64,000 nucleotides of DNA, taken from NCBI RefSeq assembly GCF_024294805.1, contig NZ_JANCLU010000015.1, forward strand, positions 1 through 64,000, read 5' to 3'. The notes beneath the pieces were generated by a model, which was not told the origin of the DNA, made no database searches, and saw only the letters and a list, made by a program, of their open reading frames with translations. A program made the translations under genes and the position numbers. Origin of the DNA: Alsobacter ponti (GTDB lineage Bacteria > Pseudomonadota > Alphaproteobacteria > Rhizobiales > Beijerinckiaceae). Of the stretch, positions 25,599 through 34,934 are shown in pieces (within the stretch, counting starts at the first letter, position 1; each line of letters opens with the position of its first letter).

Positions 25599-26269
25599 TT
25601 CGGACTCTCCCTCCTGGTCCTCGTGGAAGTCTTGGTCGTTCCGCCGCCGTCCTTCGTCGCGGTCTTGCCCGCGATCTTGGCCGCGCGCGGTCGGAACAGC
25701 GCCAGCGTGCCCGTCCACAGCAGGCGCGCGGGAGCGTTGGTCTCGTTGGCCCAGGCGTGCGGCCTGTTGCCCCTGAAGTGCATGCTGTCGCCGGCGCGAA
25801 GGGCCACGGCCTCGCCGTCCACCGTCTGGGTGATCGCACCCTCGATCACGTACACGATCTCCTCGCCCTCGTGCGACACCGTCTCCGACCGGAAGCCGGG
25901 CGGAACGGTCATCACGAACGACGACAGCACGTTCCCGGCGAAGTCGGCCGCGATGCGCTCATAGACGCAGGACGAGCCGTCGACCTGGAAGCGCTCGCGC
26001 TGCCCGGCGCGCGTGATCGCGTCCTCCACGGACGGCGTGGCGATGAAGTAGTCGACGCCGACGTCGAGGGCCTGGGCGATCTGCGCCAGCGTCCCGAGCG
26101 AGGGGGTCGCGAGGTCGCGCTCCACCTGGCTCAGATAGCCGACCGAGATGCCCGCCGCGTCGCACAGCGCCTGCAAGGTCATGCCCACCTGCCGGCGGCG
26201 CGAGCGGATGGCGGCGCCGACCTTCGGGCGGCTCGCGCGGTCCGTCGATGCGGCGGGCGAGGCGTTCAT
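25595..26269 (-). CDS. XRE-family regulator with cupin sensor domain
   Basis: A 224-residue regulator. Residues about 17-75 form an XRE helix-turn-helix (MTLQALCDAAGISVGYLSQV). Residues about 135-205 form a small cupin (SHEGEEIVYVIEGAITQTV; LRAGDSMHFRGNRPHAWAN) that may bind the transported ligand or a metal. The tail is Lys/Arg/Thr-rich. It is the first gene of the minus-strand arm and is translationally coupled to the binding protein. AAGGA lies seven to eight bases before ATG 26269. It most likely controls both arms through the AT-rich palindromes at 26326-26357. Confidence 0.92.
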   Translation of the reverse strand: MNASPAASTDRASRPKVGAAIRSRRRQVGMTLQALCDAAGISVGYLSQVERDLATPSLGTLAQIAQALDVGVDYFIATPSVEDAITRAGQRERFQVDGSSCVYERIAADFAGNVLSSFVMTVPPGFRSETVSHEGEEIVYVIEGAITQTVDGEAVALRAGDSMHFRGNRPHAWANETNAPARLLWTGTLALFRPRAAKIAGKTATKDGGGTTKTSTRTRRESPK

Positions 26270-26325
26270 CGCGACATCCTTGAGGCAGACGCTTGCGGAA
26301 CGGGCGCGCCCCGCTCCGTCTCGAC

Positions 26326-26357
26326 CAAAATTTTCTTGATAGAAGCAAAAATTTTTG
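26326..26357. promoter_or_regulatory. Operator/promoter region between divergent ABC arms
   Basis: In the 137-base gap between the XRE gene and the first permease there is a sharp AT-rich island. CAAAATTTT starts at 26326 and the perfect 12-bp palindrome CAAAAATTTTTG at 26346-26357, exactly 20 bases apart (two helical turns). A TTGATA hexamer at 26336-26341 lies between them and could be a -35 for the plus strand. Two similar sites on one helix face fit cooperative binding by the adjacent XRE-cupin dimer. Confidence 0.55.
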
Positions 26358-26406
26358 TACTTTCCAAGGGAATTCGCGGGCGCCCGCCCCCACCGGGAGA
26401 CCGACC

Positions 26407-27492
26407 TTGACCCTTGACGCTCCCGCGCGCGGCCTGGAGCCGGCGTCCGCCGACCGTTCGGGCTCGGCCGGACGGGGGGCGGCGCGGTTGGCGCGCAGCC
26501 TGGCGGCGGTTGCCGCCTCGGTCTTCGCGACGTTCCTGGGCCTGCTGGCCATCACCTTCTTCATCGGGCGGGTCGTGCCCATCGACCCGGTCATCGCCGT
26601 GGTCGGCGACCGGGCTCCCAAGGACGTGTACGAGGCGACCCGGATCGCGCTCGGGCTCGACCGGCCGCTCGTCGAGCAGTTCGCGCGGTATTGCCTCGCC
26701 GTCCTGTCGGGCGACCTCGGCACGTCCATCTCGACTGGCAACCGCGTCGTCGACGATCTCAGGCACGTCTTCCCGGCGACGCTCGAAATGGCCACCATCG
26801 GCATCGTCATCGGCGTCGGGCTGGGCGTGCCGATGGGCGTGTGGGCCGCGGCGCGGCAAGGGTCGTGGATCGACCAGGTGATCCGCGTGGCGGGTCTCCT
26901 GGGCTACGCCGTCCCCGCCTTCTGGCTCGGCCTCGTCGGCCTCGCCGTCTTCTACGCGCGGCTGAAATGGGTCGGCGGCCCGGGCCGCCTCGACATCGCT
27001 TATGACGGCCTCATCGAGCCCGTCACCGGCCTGTTGCTCGTCGACAGCCTGCTGGCGGGGGAAACCGAAATCTTCGCCAACGCGCTCTGGCACCTCGCTT
27101 TGCCCTGCTCGGTGCTCGGCTTCTTCAGCCTCGCCTATATCGCTCGGATGACGCGCTCCTTCCTGCTCGACCAGCTGAGCCAGGAATTCGTCGTGACCGC
27201 CCGCGTCAAGGGCGTGCCGGAGTGGAAGGTCGTGTGGAAGCACGCCTTCCGGCCCATCCTCATCCCGCTCGTCACCGTCATCGGCCTCTCCTACGCCGGA
27301 CTGCTGGAGGGCTCGGTGATGATCGAGACGATCTTTTCCTGGCCGGGCATCGGCAACTACCTGACCACCGCGCTGCTCAACGCCGACATGAACGCCGTGC
27401 TCGGCGCGACGCTGGTCATCGGCGCGGTGTTCATCGGCATCAACAAGCTGTCGGACATCCTCTACCGCGTCCTCGATCCGAGGGCGGCGTGA
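26407..27492 (+). CDS. ABC transporter permease, DppB/OppB type
   Basis: A 361-residue inner-membrane permease with about six helices. Landmarks are LGLDRPLVEQFARYCLAVLSGDLGTSI after the first helix, the cytoplasmic EAA loop around VTARVKGVPEWKVVWKHAFRP, and VMIETIFSWPGIGNYL. I chose TTG at 26407 because GGGAGA lies upstream and because earlier in-frame codons fall inside the operator island. This gives a hydrophilic N-terminus somewhat longer than usual. The stop overlaps the next ATG by one base (TGATG). Confidence 0.9.
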   Translation: MTLDAPARGLEPASADRSGSAGRGAARLARSLAAVAASVFATFLGLLAITFFIGRVVPIDPVIAVVGDRAPKDVYEATRIALGLDRPLVEQFARYCLAVLSGDLGTSISTGNRVVDDLRHVFPATLEMATIGIVIGVGLGVPMGVWAAARQGSWIDQVIRVAGLLGYAVPAFWLGLVGLAVFYARLKWVGGPGRLDIAYDGLIEPVTGLLLVDSLLAGETEIFANALWHLALPCSVLGFFSLAYIARMTRSFLLDQLSQEFVVTARVKGVPEWKVVWKHAFRPILIPLVTVIGLSYAGLLEGSVMIETIFSWPGIGNYLTTALLNADMNAVLGATLVIGAVFIGINKLSDILYRVLDPRAA

Positions 27493-28394
27493 TGGCGGCG
27501 GTCGACTGGCTCCTCGACGACTCGCCGAGCTCGCGCCTGCAGGCCCGGATCGGCCGGCTCTACCGGCTGGCGCTGGCGATCGCGCGCAACCCTCTGGCGG
27601 TTGCCGGGGCGGTCATCGTGGGGCTGCTCGTGCTCACCGCCGCCTTCGCGCCGTGGATCGCCACGCAGGACCCGATCGTCCAGTCCCTCGGCGACCGGCT
27701 GAAGCCGCCGTCCGCCGCGCACTGGATGGGGACGGACGAACTCGGCCGCGACATCTGGTCCCGGGTTGTCTTCGGCTCGCGCATCACGCTCACCATCGTG
27801 CTGCTCGTCGCGCTGATCGCCGCGCCGGCGGGCCTGGTGGTGGGGGCGGTGGCGGCCTATGCCGGCGGCTGGACGGACCGGGTGCTGATGGGCCTCACGG
27901 ACGTCTTCCTGTCCATGCCCAAGCTGATCCTGGCCCTCGCCTTCGTGGCGGCGCTTGGGCCCGGGATCGAGAACGCCATCATCGCCATCGCCATCACCTC
28001 CTGGCCCGGCTACGCGCGCATCGCCCGCGCCGAGGCGCTGGTGATCCGCAACTCCGAGTTCATCGCCGCCGTGGAACTGCAAGGGGCGAGCGCGTGGCGG
28101 GTGATCAGCACCAACATCCTGCCGCTGTGCGTGTCGTCGATGATCATCCGCGTCACGCTGGACATGGCGGGGATCATCCTCACCGCGGCGGGCCTCGGCT
28201 TCATCGGCCTCGGCGCGCAGCCGCCGACGCCCGAATGGGGCGCGATGATCTCGCGCGGGCGCAGCTTCATCCTCGACCAGTGGTGGGTCGCCACCATGCC
28301 CGGCTTCGCCATCGTGCTGGTGAGCCTCGGCTTCTGCTTCCTCGGCGACGGGCTGCGCGATGCGCTCGACCCCAAGCGCACGGAGGGCAAATGA
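27492..28394 (+). CDS. ABC transporter permease, DppC/OppC type
   Basis: A 300-residue permease, second of the pair. It has the N-terminal helix typical of DppC proteins (NPLAVAGAVIVGLLVLTAAFAPW), then the conserved periplasmic HWMGTDELGRDIWSRVVFGSR, an EAA loop around RNSEFIAAVELQGASAWRV, and GLGFIGLGAQPPTPEWGAM near the C-terminus. It is coupled to the permease before it and to the ATPase after it (ATGA), so the four transporter genes on this strand are one operon. Confidence 0.94.
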   Translation: MAAVDWLLDDSPSSRLQARIGRLYRLALAIARNPLAVAGAVIVGLLVLTAAFAPWIATQDPIVQSLGDRLKPPSAAHWMGTDELGRDIWSRVVFGSRITLTIVLLVALIAAPAGLVVGAVAAYAGGWTDRVLMGLTDVFLSMPKLILALAFVAALGPGIENAIIAIAITSWPGYARIARAEALVIRNSEFIAAVELQGASAWRVISTNILPLCVSSMIIRVTLDMAGIILTAAGLGFIGLGAQPPTPEWGAMISRGRSFILDQWWVATMPGFAIVLVSLGFCFLGDGLRDALDPKRTEGK

Positions 28395-29230
28395 GCGACG
28401 CGCTGCTCGAGGTCGAGAATTTGAGGGTCAGCTTCCCCTCCCCTCGCGGCGAGCGGGTGGAGGTGGTGCGCGGCGTGTCCTTTCGCGTCGGGCGCGAGCG
28501 GCTGGGCATCGTGGGCGAAAGCGGGTCCGGCAAGTCGATCACCGGCCGCGCCATCCTGCGCCTGATCCGCCCGCCGGGCCGGGTGACGGCCGACCGGCTG
28601 GCCTTTCGCGGCCGCAACCTGCTCGACCTCTCCGACACCGCCATGCGCGAGGTGCGCGGGGCCGGCATCTCGATGGTGATGCAGGACCCGAAATTCTCGC
28701 TGAACCCGGTCATTCGCGTCGGCGACCAGATCGCGGAGGCGCTCGTGACCCACGAGCGCCGCCCGTCTCGCGAGGTGAGACGGCGCGTGATCGAGATGCT
28801 GCAAGCGGTGCGCATCGACGATCCCGAGCGCGTCGCGCGGCTCTATCCCCACCAGCTCTCGGGCGGCATGGGCCAGCGCGTCATGATCGCCATGATGCTG
28901 ATCGCCAGGCCCGACCTGCTGATCGCCGACGAGCCGACCTCGGCGCTCGACGTGTCGGTGCAGGCGCAGGTGCTCGACATCGTCGACGCGCTGGTGCGCG
29001 ACGAGGGCATGGGGCTGATCTTCATCAGCCACGACCTCGACCTCGTCTCCAGCTATTGCGACCGCATCCTGGTGATGCATCGCGGCGAGATCGTCGAGGA
29101 ATGCGCCGCCGGCCGCCTGCGCGAGGCGCGCCATCCCTACACGCGCGGGCTGCTCGCCGCCGTCCCGCGCCTCGACGACACGCGCGAGGAGCTGCCCGTG
29201 CTCGACCGCCGCGCCATGGGGGGCACGTGA
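28391..29230 (+). CDS. ABC transporter ATP-binding protein, DppD type
   Basis: A 279-residue cytosolic ATPase. Walker A is GESGSGKS near residue 44, the Q-loop is VMQDPKFSLNP, the signature is LSGGMGQR near 158, Walker B is LLIADEPTSALD, and the H-loop is FISHDLDLV. The C-terminal HPYTRGLLAAVPRLD is the oligopeptide-transporter tail, though the usual Cys-rich 4Fe-4S loop is not seen. It is coupled to the next ATPase by GTGA. Confidence 0.95.
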   Translation: MSDALLEVENLRVSFPSPRGERVEVVRGVSFRVGRERLGIVGESGSGKSITGRAILRLIRPPGRVTADRLAFRGRNLLDLSDTAMREVRGAGISMVMQDPKFSLNPVIRVGDQIAEALVTHERRPSREVRRRVIEMLQAVRIDDPERVARLYPHQLSGGMGQRVMIAMMLIARPDLLIADEPTSALDVSVQAQVLDIVDALVRDEGMGLIFISHDLDLVSSYCDRILVMHRGEIVEECAAGRLREARHPYTRGLLAAVPRLDDTREELPVLDRRAMGGT

Positions 29231-29970
29231 GCGCGCTCTCCGTCCGCAACCTCAGCGTCTCCTACGGCGACCGGCGCGTCACGCACGACGTGTCGTTCGA
29301 CGTCGCCGAGGGCGAAAGCTTCGCGCTCGTCGGCGAAAGCGGCTCGGGCAAGTCGACCGTGCTGCGGGCCATCAGCGGACTGGCGCGCGAGTGGACCGGC
29401 GACATCAGCGCGCTGGGCGCGCCGCGCGGCCACCGGGTCGACCGCGCCTTCGCGCGCCAGTGCCAGATGGTGTTCCAGGACCCGTACGGCTCGCTGCATC
29501 CGCGCAAGACGATCGACGCCACGCTGGCCGAACCGTTCCTCATCCACGGCATCGGCGACCGCGACCGGCGCATCGTCGCCGCGCTGGAGGCCGTGGGACT
29601 CGACCGGCGCTACCGCTTCCGCTTTCCCCACCAGCTCTCGGGCGGGCAGCGCCAGCGCGTCGCCATCGCCCGCGCGCTCGTCGTCGAGCCGCGCATCCTG
29701 CTGCTGGACGAGCCGACCTCGGCGCTCGACGTTTCGGTGCAGGCCGAAGTGCTCAACCTGCTCAAGCGCCTGCGCCGCGAACAGGGGCTCACCTACGTGC
29801 TCGTGACCCATTCGCTGCCCGTCGTCAGCTTCCTCGCCGACCGGCTCGCAGTCATGCGGCAGGGCCGCATCGTGGAGACCGCCACCGTGGCGCAGCTGCG
29901 CGCGGACGAGCTGCGCGACCCCTATTCGAGAGAATTGCGCCGCCTCAGTCAGGGCCGCGCCACGGCCTGA
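29227..29970 (+). CDS. ABC transporter ATP-binding protein, DppF type
   Basis: A 247-residue ATPase starting at GTG 29227, inside the stop of the preceding ATPase. Walker A is GESGSGKST, the Q-loop is VFQDPYGSLHPRKT, the signature is LSGGQRQR, Walker B is ILLLDEPTSALD, and the H-loop is LVTHSLPVV. It is a little shorter than typical DppF because the C-terminal oligopeptide-transporter extension is reduced to DPYSRELRRL. It is the presumed heterodimer partner of the DppD-type subunit. Confidence 0.94.
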   Translation: MSALSVRNLSVSYGDRRVTHDVSFDVAEGESFALVGESGSGKSTVLRAISGLAREWTGDISALGAPRGHRVDRAFARQCQMVFQDPYGSLHPRKTIDATLAEPFLIHGIGDRDRRIVAALEAVGLDRRYRFRFPHQLSGGQRQRVAIARALVVEPRILLLDEPTSALDVSVQAEVLNLLKRLRREQGLTYVLVTHSLPVVSFLADRLAVMRQGRIVETATVAQLRADELRDPYSRELRRLSQGRATA

Positions 29971-29996
29971 GCCGCCCATTTCCAAGGAGATCCGTC

Positions 29997-30518
29997 ATGC
30001 CGCAATCGCAATCCCTCGTGACCGAAGCCCAGCTGGCCACGTTCGACGCCGAGCTGGGCGCGGCGACGACGCCGGAGGCGTGCTGGACCGCGCTTCGCCG
30101 GCTCGCGCAGGCCAGCATCGGCGCCAGGCTCTTCACGGTGATGGAGATCGACAATGTCCGCGAGGTGGCCGGGCGCGTCTACACGAGCGACCCCGTGGCC
30201 TACCCCGTCTCCGGCACGAAGCCGCTTCGCTACGACGCCTGGTTCGACCAGGTGCATCGGCAGAAGCGGCCGTTCGTCGCCAACACCATCGCTGACATCG
30301 CCAGGGTGTTCCCCGACCACGAGCTGATCTGGTCGCTCGGCTGCGGCTCGGTCGTCAACATGCCCATCGAGATCGGCGGCAAGGTTGTCGGCACGATGAA
30401 CGCGCTCGACGCAGAGCATCATTACGACGAGGCCCGAGTCGCCGCCGCCGCGCGCCTGCGCCTGCCCGCCAAGGCGGCCTGGCTGTGCGCGCGCCACTGG
30501 GCGAACGCGCCCGCCTGA
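29997..30518 (+). CDS. Stand-alone GAF-domain protein
   Basis: A 173-residue soluble protein made almost entirely of one GAF-like fold. It has a helical N-terminus, LFTVMEIDNVREVAGRVYTS, a mid FVANTIADIARVFPDHELI helix, and SLGCGSVVNMPIEIGGKVVG with a lone cysteine, then a C-terminal helix. AAGGAGA sits well placed upstream, and it follows the last ATPase by 26 bases, so it is likely in the transport operon. No output domain is attached. It may bind the transported compound or a product. It is not recognisable as the methionine-sulfoxide reductase GAF family. Confidence 0.8.
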   Translation: MPQSQSLVTEAQLATFDAELGAATTPEACWTALRRLAQASIGARLFTVMEIDNVREVAGRVYTSDPVAYPVSGTKPLRYDAWFDQVHRQKRPFVANTIADIARVFPDHELIWSLGCGSVVNMPIEIGGKVVGTMNALDAEHHYDEARVAAAARLRLPAKAAWLCARHWANAPA

Positions 30519-30537
30519 CGCCCCGGCTCCCGCCGTC

Positions 30538-30825
30538 TCAGTGCGGGAACAGGAACATCCGCGCCTCGCGCTGCGCGGCGGCGATCTCGGCCGGCGTCAT
30601 CTCCTCGGCCAGTTCCGCGCGCAGCGCCACGGCTTCACGGCAGCCGCGGGCGGCGGCGATGTTCAGCCATTTGTGGGCGGCGACGCGATCGACGGCGACG
30701 TCACGCCCGGCGGCGTACATGATGCCCAGCTCGTAGCAGTCCCACGCGCCGACGGGCGGAGCGGCGTCCGGCGCGCGCGTCGCGCGGACGGGCGCGTCGG
30801 CGCCCTCGAGATGCAGATGTTCCAT
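30538..30825 (-). CDS. Small Sel1-repeat-like protein
   Basis: About 95 residues with one Sel1-like helical repeat (LGIMYAAGRDVAVDRVAAHK, then WLNIAAARGCREA) and a conserved acidic helix AEEMTPAEIAAAQREAR near the C-terminus. Small proteins of this make-up are common in Hyphomicrobiales, with no settled role. ATG 30825 (AGG nine bases upstream) is preferred over ATG 30834. It converges with the GAF gene, 19 bases apart. Confidence 0.75.
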   Translation of the reverse strand: MEHLHLEGADAPVRATRAPDAAPPVGAWDCYELGIMYAAGRDVAVDRVAAHKWLNIAAARGCREAVALRAELAEEMTPAEIAAAQREARMFLFPH

Positions 30826-31128
30826 GCGAACCATCCTGCCTGTTGGAGGGCTTCGTCCTGGAGCCCCCGCGGCGAGAACCCAGCGCCCCGCCGACAGGCC
30901 GATTGCAGCCCAATTTGTCTAAAACGCTCTTTAATGCCCCGACGGCGGCCGGCGCGCCGCCGCCCCGCGCCCCGGCCTCGGCGATTTCAGCTAACGCTCT
31001 GGCGTAAAAAGAAAAAATCCGGACGGAGCACGTCGCGCCGTCCGGATGGCGTTGAGACACTGTTCATCACGTCGCGCGATTCGGCTTGCGCCGGAACGGG
31101 CAAGACGGGGCGTTCGCGCGATTCGCGG
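30826..31128. other. Gap between Sel1-like gene and GST terminus
   Basis: No gene is supported. The stretch 30905-31020 is AT-richer (for example around 30908-30935 and the A-runs at 31006-31017) and probably holds the promoter of the Sel1-like gene, though no clear -35/-10 pair is visible. Its right part carries the terminator of the glutathione S-transferase gene. Confidence 0.5.
31006..31047 (-). terminator. Strong intrinsic terminator of the GST gene
   Basis: On the minus strand a perfect 10-bp stem (ATCCGGACGG / CCGTCCGGAT, 31017-31047) with an 11-base loop is followed by a T-rich run broken by a single C (31006-31017). It begins about 80 bases after the GST stop. It is the clearest Rho-independent terminator in the window. 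Confidence 0.85.
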
Positions 31129-31824
31129 TCAGCGTGCGCGCTGGTTGAACAGCACGGCCTGCGCCGCCTTGTCGGTGGCGATATTCTGCTTCGCCCGCTC
31201 GGCCGCGCCCACCTCAAGTCCGCGCTGCACCGCCGGGCGGGCCTGCACGGCCTCCAGCCAGCGCTTGAAATGCGGGAATTCCTCGATGTCCTGGCCCTGG
31301 CGCTCCCAGCCGCGCGCCCAGCCGACGCAGGCCATGTCGGCGATGGAATACTCGCCCGCCAGATACTCGTGGTCGGCGAGCCGCCGGTTCATCACGCCGT
31401 AGAGCCGGTTCACCTCGTCGGTATAACGCTTGATGGCGTAGGGCACCTTCTCCGGCGCGTAGAGCCGGAAATGATTGGCCTGCCCGGCCATCGGGCCCAG
31501 CCCTCCCATTTGCCAGAACAGCCACTCGTCCACCGCGACGCGCGCGCGTTCGTCGGTGGGGTAGAACTTGCCCGTCTTGCGCCCGAGATATTGCAGGATG
31601 GCGCCGGACTCGAACACCGAGATCGGCTGGCCGCCCGGGCCGTCGGGATCGACGATGGCCGGCATGCGATTGTTGGGCGAAATCGCCAGGAATTCGGGGC
31701 GAAACTGCTCGCCCTTGCCGATATTCACCATGTTCAACGTGTAGGGGAGCCCGCACTCCTCCAGCATGATGCTGATCTTGAACCCGTTGGGAGTCGGCCA
31801 GTAGTGCAGTTCGATGGGGGCCAT
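31129..31824 (-). CDS. Glutathione S-transferase family protein (Nu-class / YghU-YfcG-like)
   Basis: A 231-residue cytosolic protein with an N-terminal thioredoxin-like domain (IELHYWPTPNGFKISIMLEE; NNRMPAIVDPDG; the glutathione-binding FESGAILQYLG) and an all-helical C-terminal domain (EYLAGEYSIADMACVGWARG). The TPNG motif where class-specific catalytic residues sit is that of the bacterial Nu-class enzymes, which have disulfide-bond reductase activity. ATG 31824 follows a GGAG. It lies 138 bases downstream of the aldehyde dehydrogenase gene on the same strand. Confidence 0.9.
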   Translation of the reverse strand: MAPIELHYWPTPNGFKISIMLEECGLPYTLNMVNIGKGEQFRPEFLAISPNNRMPAIVDPDGPGGQPISVFESGAILQYLGRKTGKFYPTDERARVAVDEWLFWQMGGLGPMAGQANHFRLYAPEKVPYAIKRYTDEVNRLYGVMNRRLADHEYLAGEYSIADMACVGWARGWERQGQDIEEFPHFKRWLEAVQARPAVQRGLEVGAAERAKQNIATDKAAQAVLFNQRAR

Positions 31825-31962
31825 CTTCTGTCTCCGTGCGGCGGGCCGGCCGGCCACGCCCGAGCGATCGGGTTGATTTAGGGCGCTGAGGCGCGCGGGC
31901 GAACCCGGCTTCGACGCAGGGGGGATGCGCGGCCAGCGAAACCCTCCGCCGGCCGCTCCCCG

Positions 31963-33372
31963 TCACGGGTTGCGGAAATGGAACGACTTCGGCCGCGTCA
32001 GGTGCTCGTAGCCGAGCCTCGACAGCGTCGCCCCGCGCCCCGAATGCTTGACGCCCGTCCACGCCAGCGCCGGGTCGAGGTAGTCGCAGCGGTTGAGGAA
32101 CACCGTGCCCGTCTCCAGGCGGTCGCCGATCGCCTCGGCCGCCTGCGCATCGCGGCTCCAGATCGCAGCGGTGAGGCCGAACTCGGAATCGTTCATCAGC
32201 GCGATGGCTTCCTCGTCCGATCCCACCTTCATGATGCCGACGGCGGGTCCGAACGTCTCCTCGCGCATGATGCGCATGCGATGGTCGACGCCGACGAGGA
32301 TCTGCGGGGCGAGATAGGGCGTGCCGGCGCGCGAGCGCGGGAACGCCGCCTCGTCGATGAGCGCGCGGGCGCCTTGCCGCACCGCCTCGTCGATCTGGCC
32401 GCGCACGAAGTCGGCCGCCGAGGTCCGCACCATCGGGCCGAGCGTCGTTTCGGCGTCGGTCGGGTCGCCCAGCACATAGCCGCGCGTCAGCGCCGCCGCG
32501 CCCTCGACGAAACGGTCGTAGAGCGAGGCGTGGACATAGATGCGCTCGATGCCGCAGCAGGATTGGCCCGAGTTGAAGAACGCCCCGTCGACGAGGTTCT
32601 CGACCGCGTGGTCGAGGTCGGCGTCGGCGCGCACATAGGCGGGGTCCTTGCCGCCGAGCTCCAGGCCCACCGAGATGAAGCGGCCCGCCGCCGCGCGCTC
32701 CACGGCCGCGCCGCCCGGCACCGAGCCGGTGAAGGCGACATGGTCGACGCCGAGTTCGGCGATGACCCGCGTGGTGGCGTCGTGGCTCATGTGCAGCGCG
32801 CGCAGGAGGCCGTCCGGCAGCCCGGCCTCCCGGCCGGCCTGCTCGAAGCGCTCGGCGCAGAGCGGCGTCTGGTGCGAGTGCTTCAACAGCACGGCGTTAC
32901 CCGCCATCAGCGCCGGCACCACCGCGTTGACGGCGGTAAGGTAAGGGTAGTTCCACGGCGCGACGACGAGCACGGTCCCCAGCGGAACGCGGCGGATGAA
33001 GCGCGTGAAGCCTTCCTTCGGCTCAACGCCGAGATCCGCCAGCGCGGCCGGCGCGATGGCGATCATGTGCCGCGCGCGCTCCTCGAACCCGCGCACCTCG
33101 CCCGGCGTGTAGCGCAGCGGCCGGCCCATCTGCCACGTCAGTTCGCGCGCGATGTCGTCGCGCTTCGCGACGAAGGCGTCGACGAAGGCGGTGAGCAGCC
33201 GCGCGCGCGCCTCCACGCTCTCGGCGCGCCAGGCCTTCTGGGCGGCGCGCGCGTCCGCCAGGGCGGCGGCGATGGCGGCGTCGGAGGCGAGAGGCCGCTC
33301 GACGTAAACCGAGCCGTCGACAGGCGAAACGGTGTGCTGGACCGCCTCGCGGCGATCCCCCTGCGAAGTCAT
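31963..33372 (-). CDS. Aldehyde dehydrogenase family protein
   Basis: A 469-residue NAD(P)-dependent dehydrogenase. Visible are the cofactor site PWNYPYLTAVNAVVPALMAG, FTGSVPGGAAVERAAA, the general base Glu in LELGGKDPAYV, and the catalytic Cys in FFNSGQSCCGIERIYV. It is preceded by the glutamine-synthetase-like gene with only a 12-base gap. That pairing resembles PuuA/PuuC or isopropylamine-type pathways in which a gamma-glutamylated aminoaldehyde is oxidised. No flavin amine oxidase lies beside it, so the true substrate is unsettled. Confidence 0.93.
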   Translation of the reverse strand: MTSQGDRREAVQHTVSPVDGSVYVERPLASDAAIAAALADARAAQKAWRAESVEARARLLTAFVDAFVAKRDDIARELTWQMGRPLRYTPGEVRGFEERARHMIAIAPAALADLGVEPKEGFTRFIRRVPLGTVLVVAPWNYPYLTAVNAVVPALMAGNAVLLKHSHQTPLCAERFEQAGREAGLPDGLLRALHMSHDATTRVIAELGVDHVAFTGSVPGGAAVERAAAGRFISVGLELGGKDPAYVRADADLDHAVENLVDGAFFNSGQSCCGIERIYVHASLYDRFVEGAAALTRGYVLGDPTDAETTLGPMVRTSAADFVRGQIDEAVRQGARALIDEAAFPRSRAGTPYLAPQILVGVDHRMRIMREETFGPAVGIMKVGSDEEAIALMNDSEFGLTAAIWSRDAQAAEAIGDRLETGTVFLNRCDYLDPALAWTGVKHSGRGATLSRLGYEHLTRPKSFHFRNP

Positions 33373-33384
33373 GATGCTCGTCCT

Positions 33385-34764
<1,380 letters not shown>

Positions 34765-34934
34765 GACAGCCCCTCTCCCTCGCCTTCCATCGCGGGCGGA
34801 ACGGTAGTCTCATTGATCGGGGCCCGCAACGCGCCCGGATCGCCGCCCCGGCACGCGGGCGTGTTGTCACGGACGCCGCGCCTGTCGCAATGTGACAGTC
34901 CCGCCGCACCGATTCCGCAGCCAGCGACGTCAGC

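Noticed and set aside
31925-31962. GCGGCC/GGCCGC dyad after the aldehyde dehydrogenase gene
   Set aside because: Only six pairs with a wide loop and no U-run; not strong enough to call a terminator.
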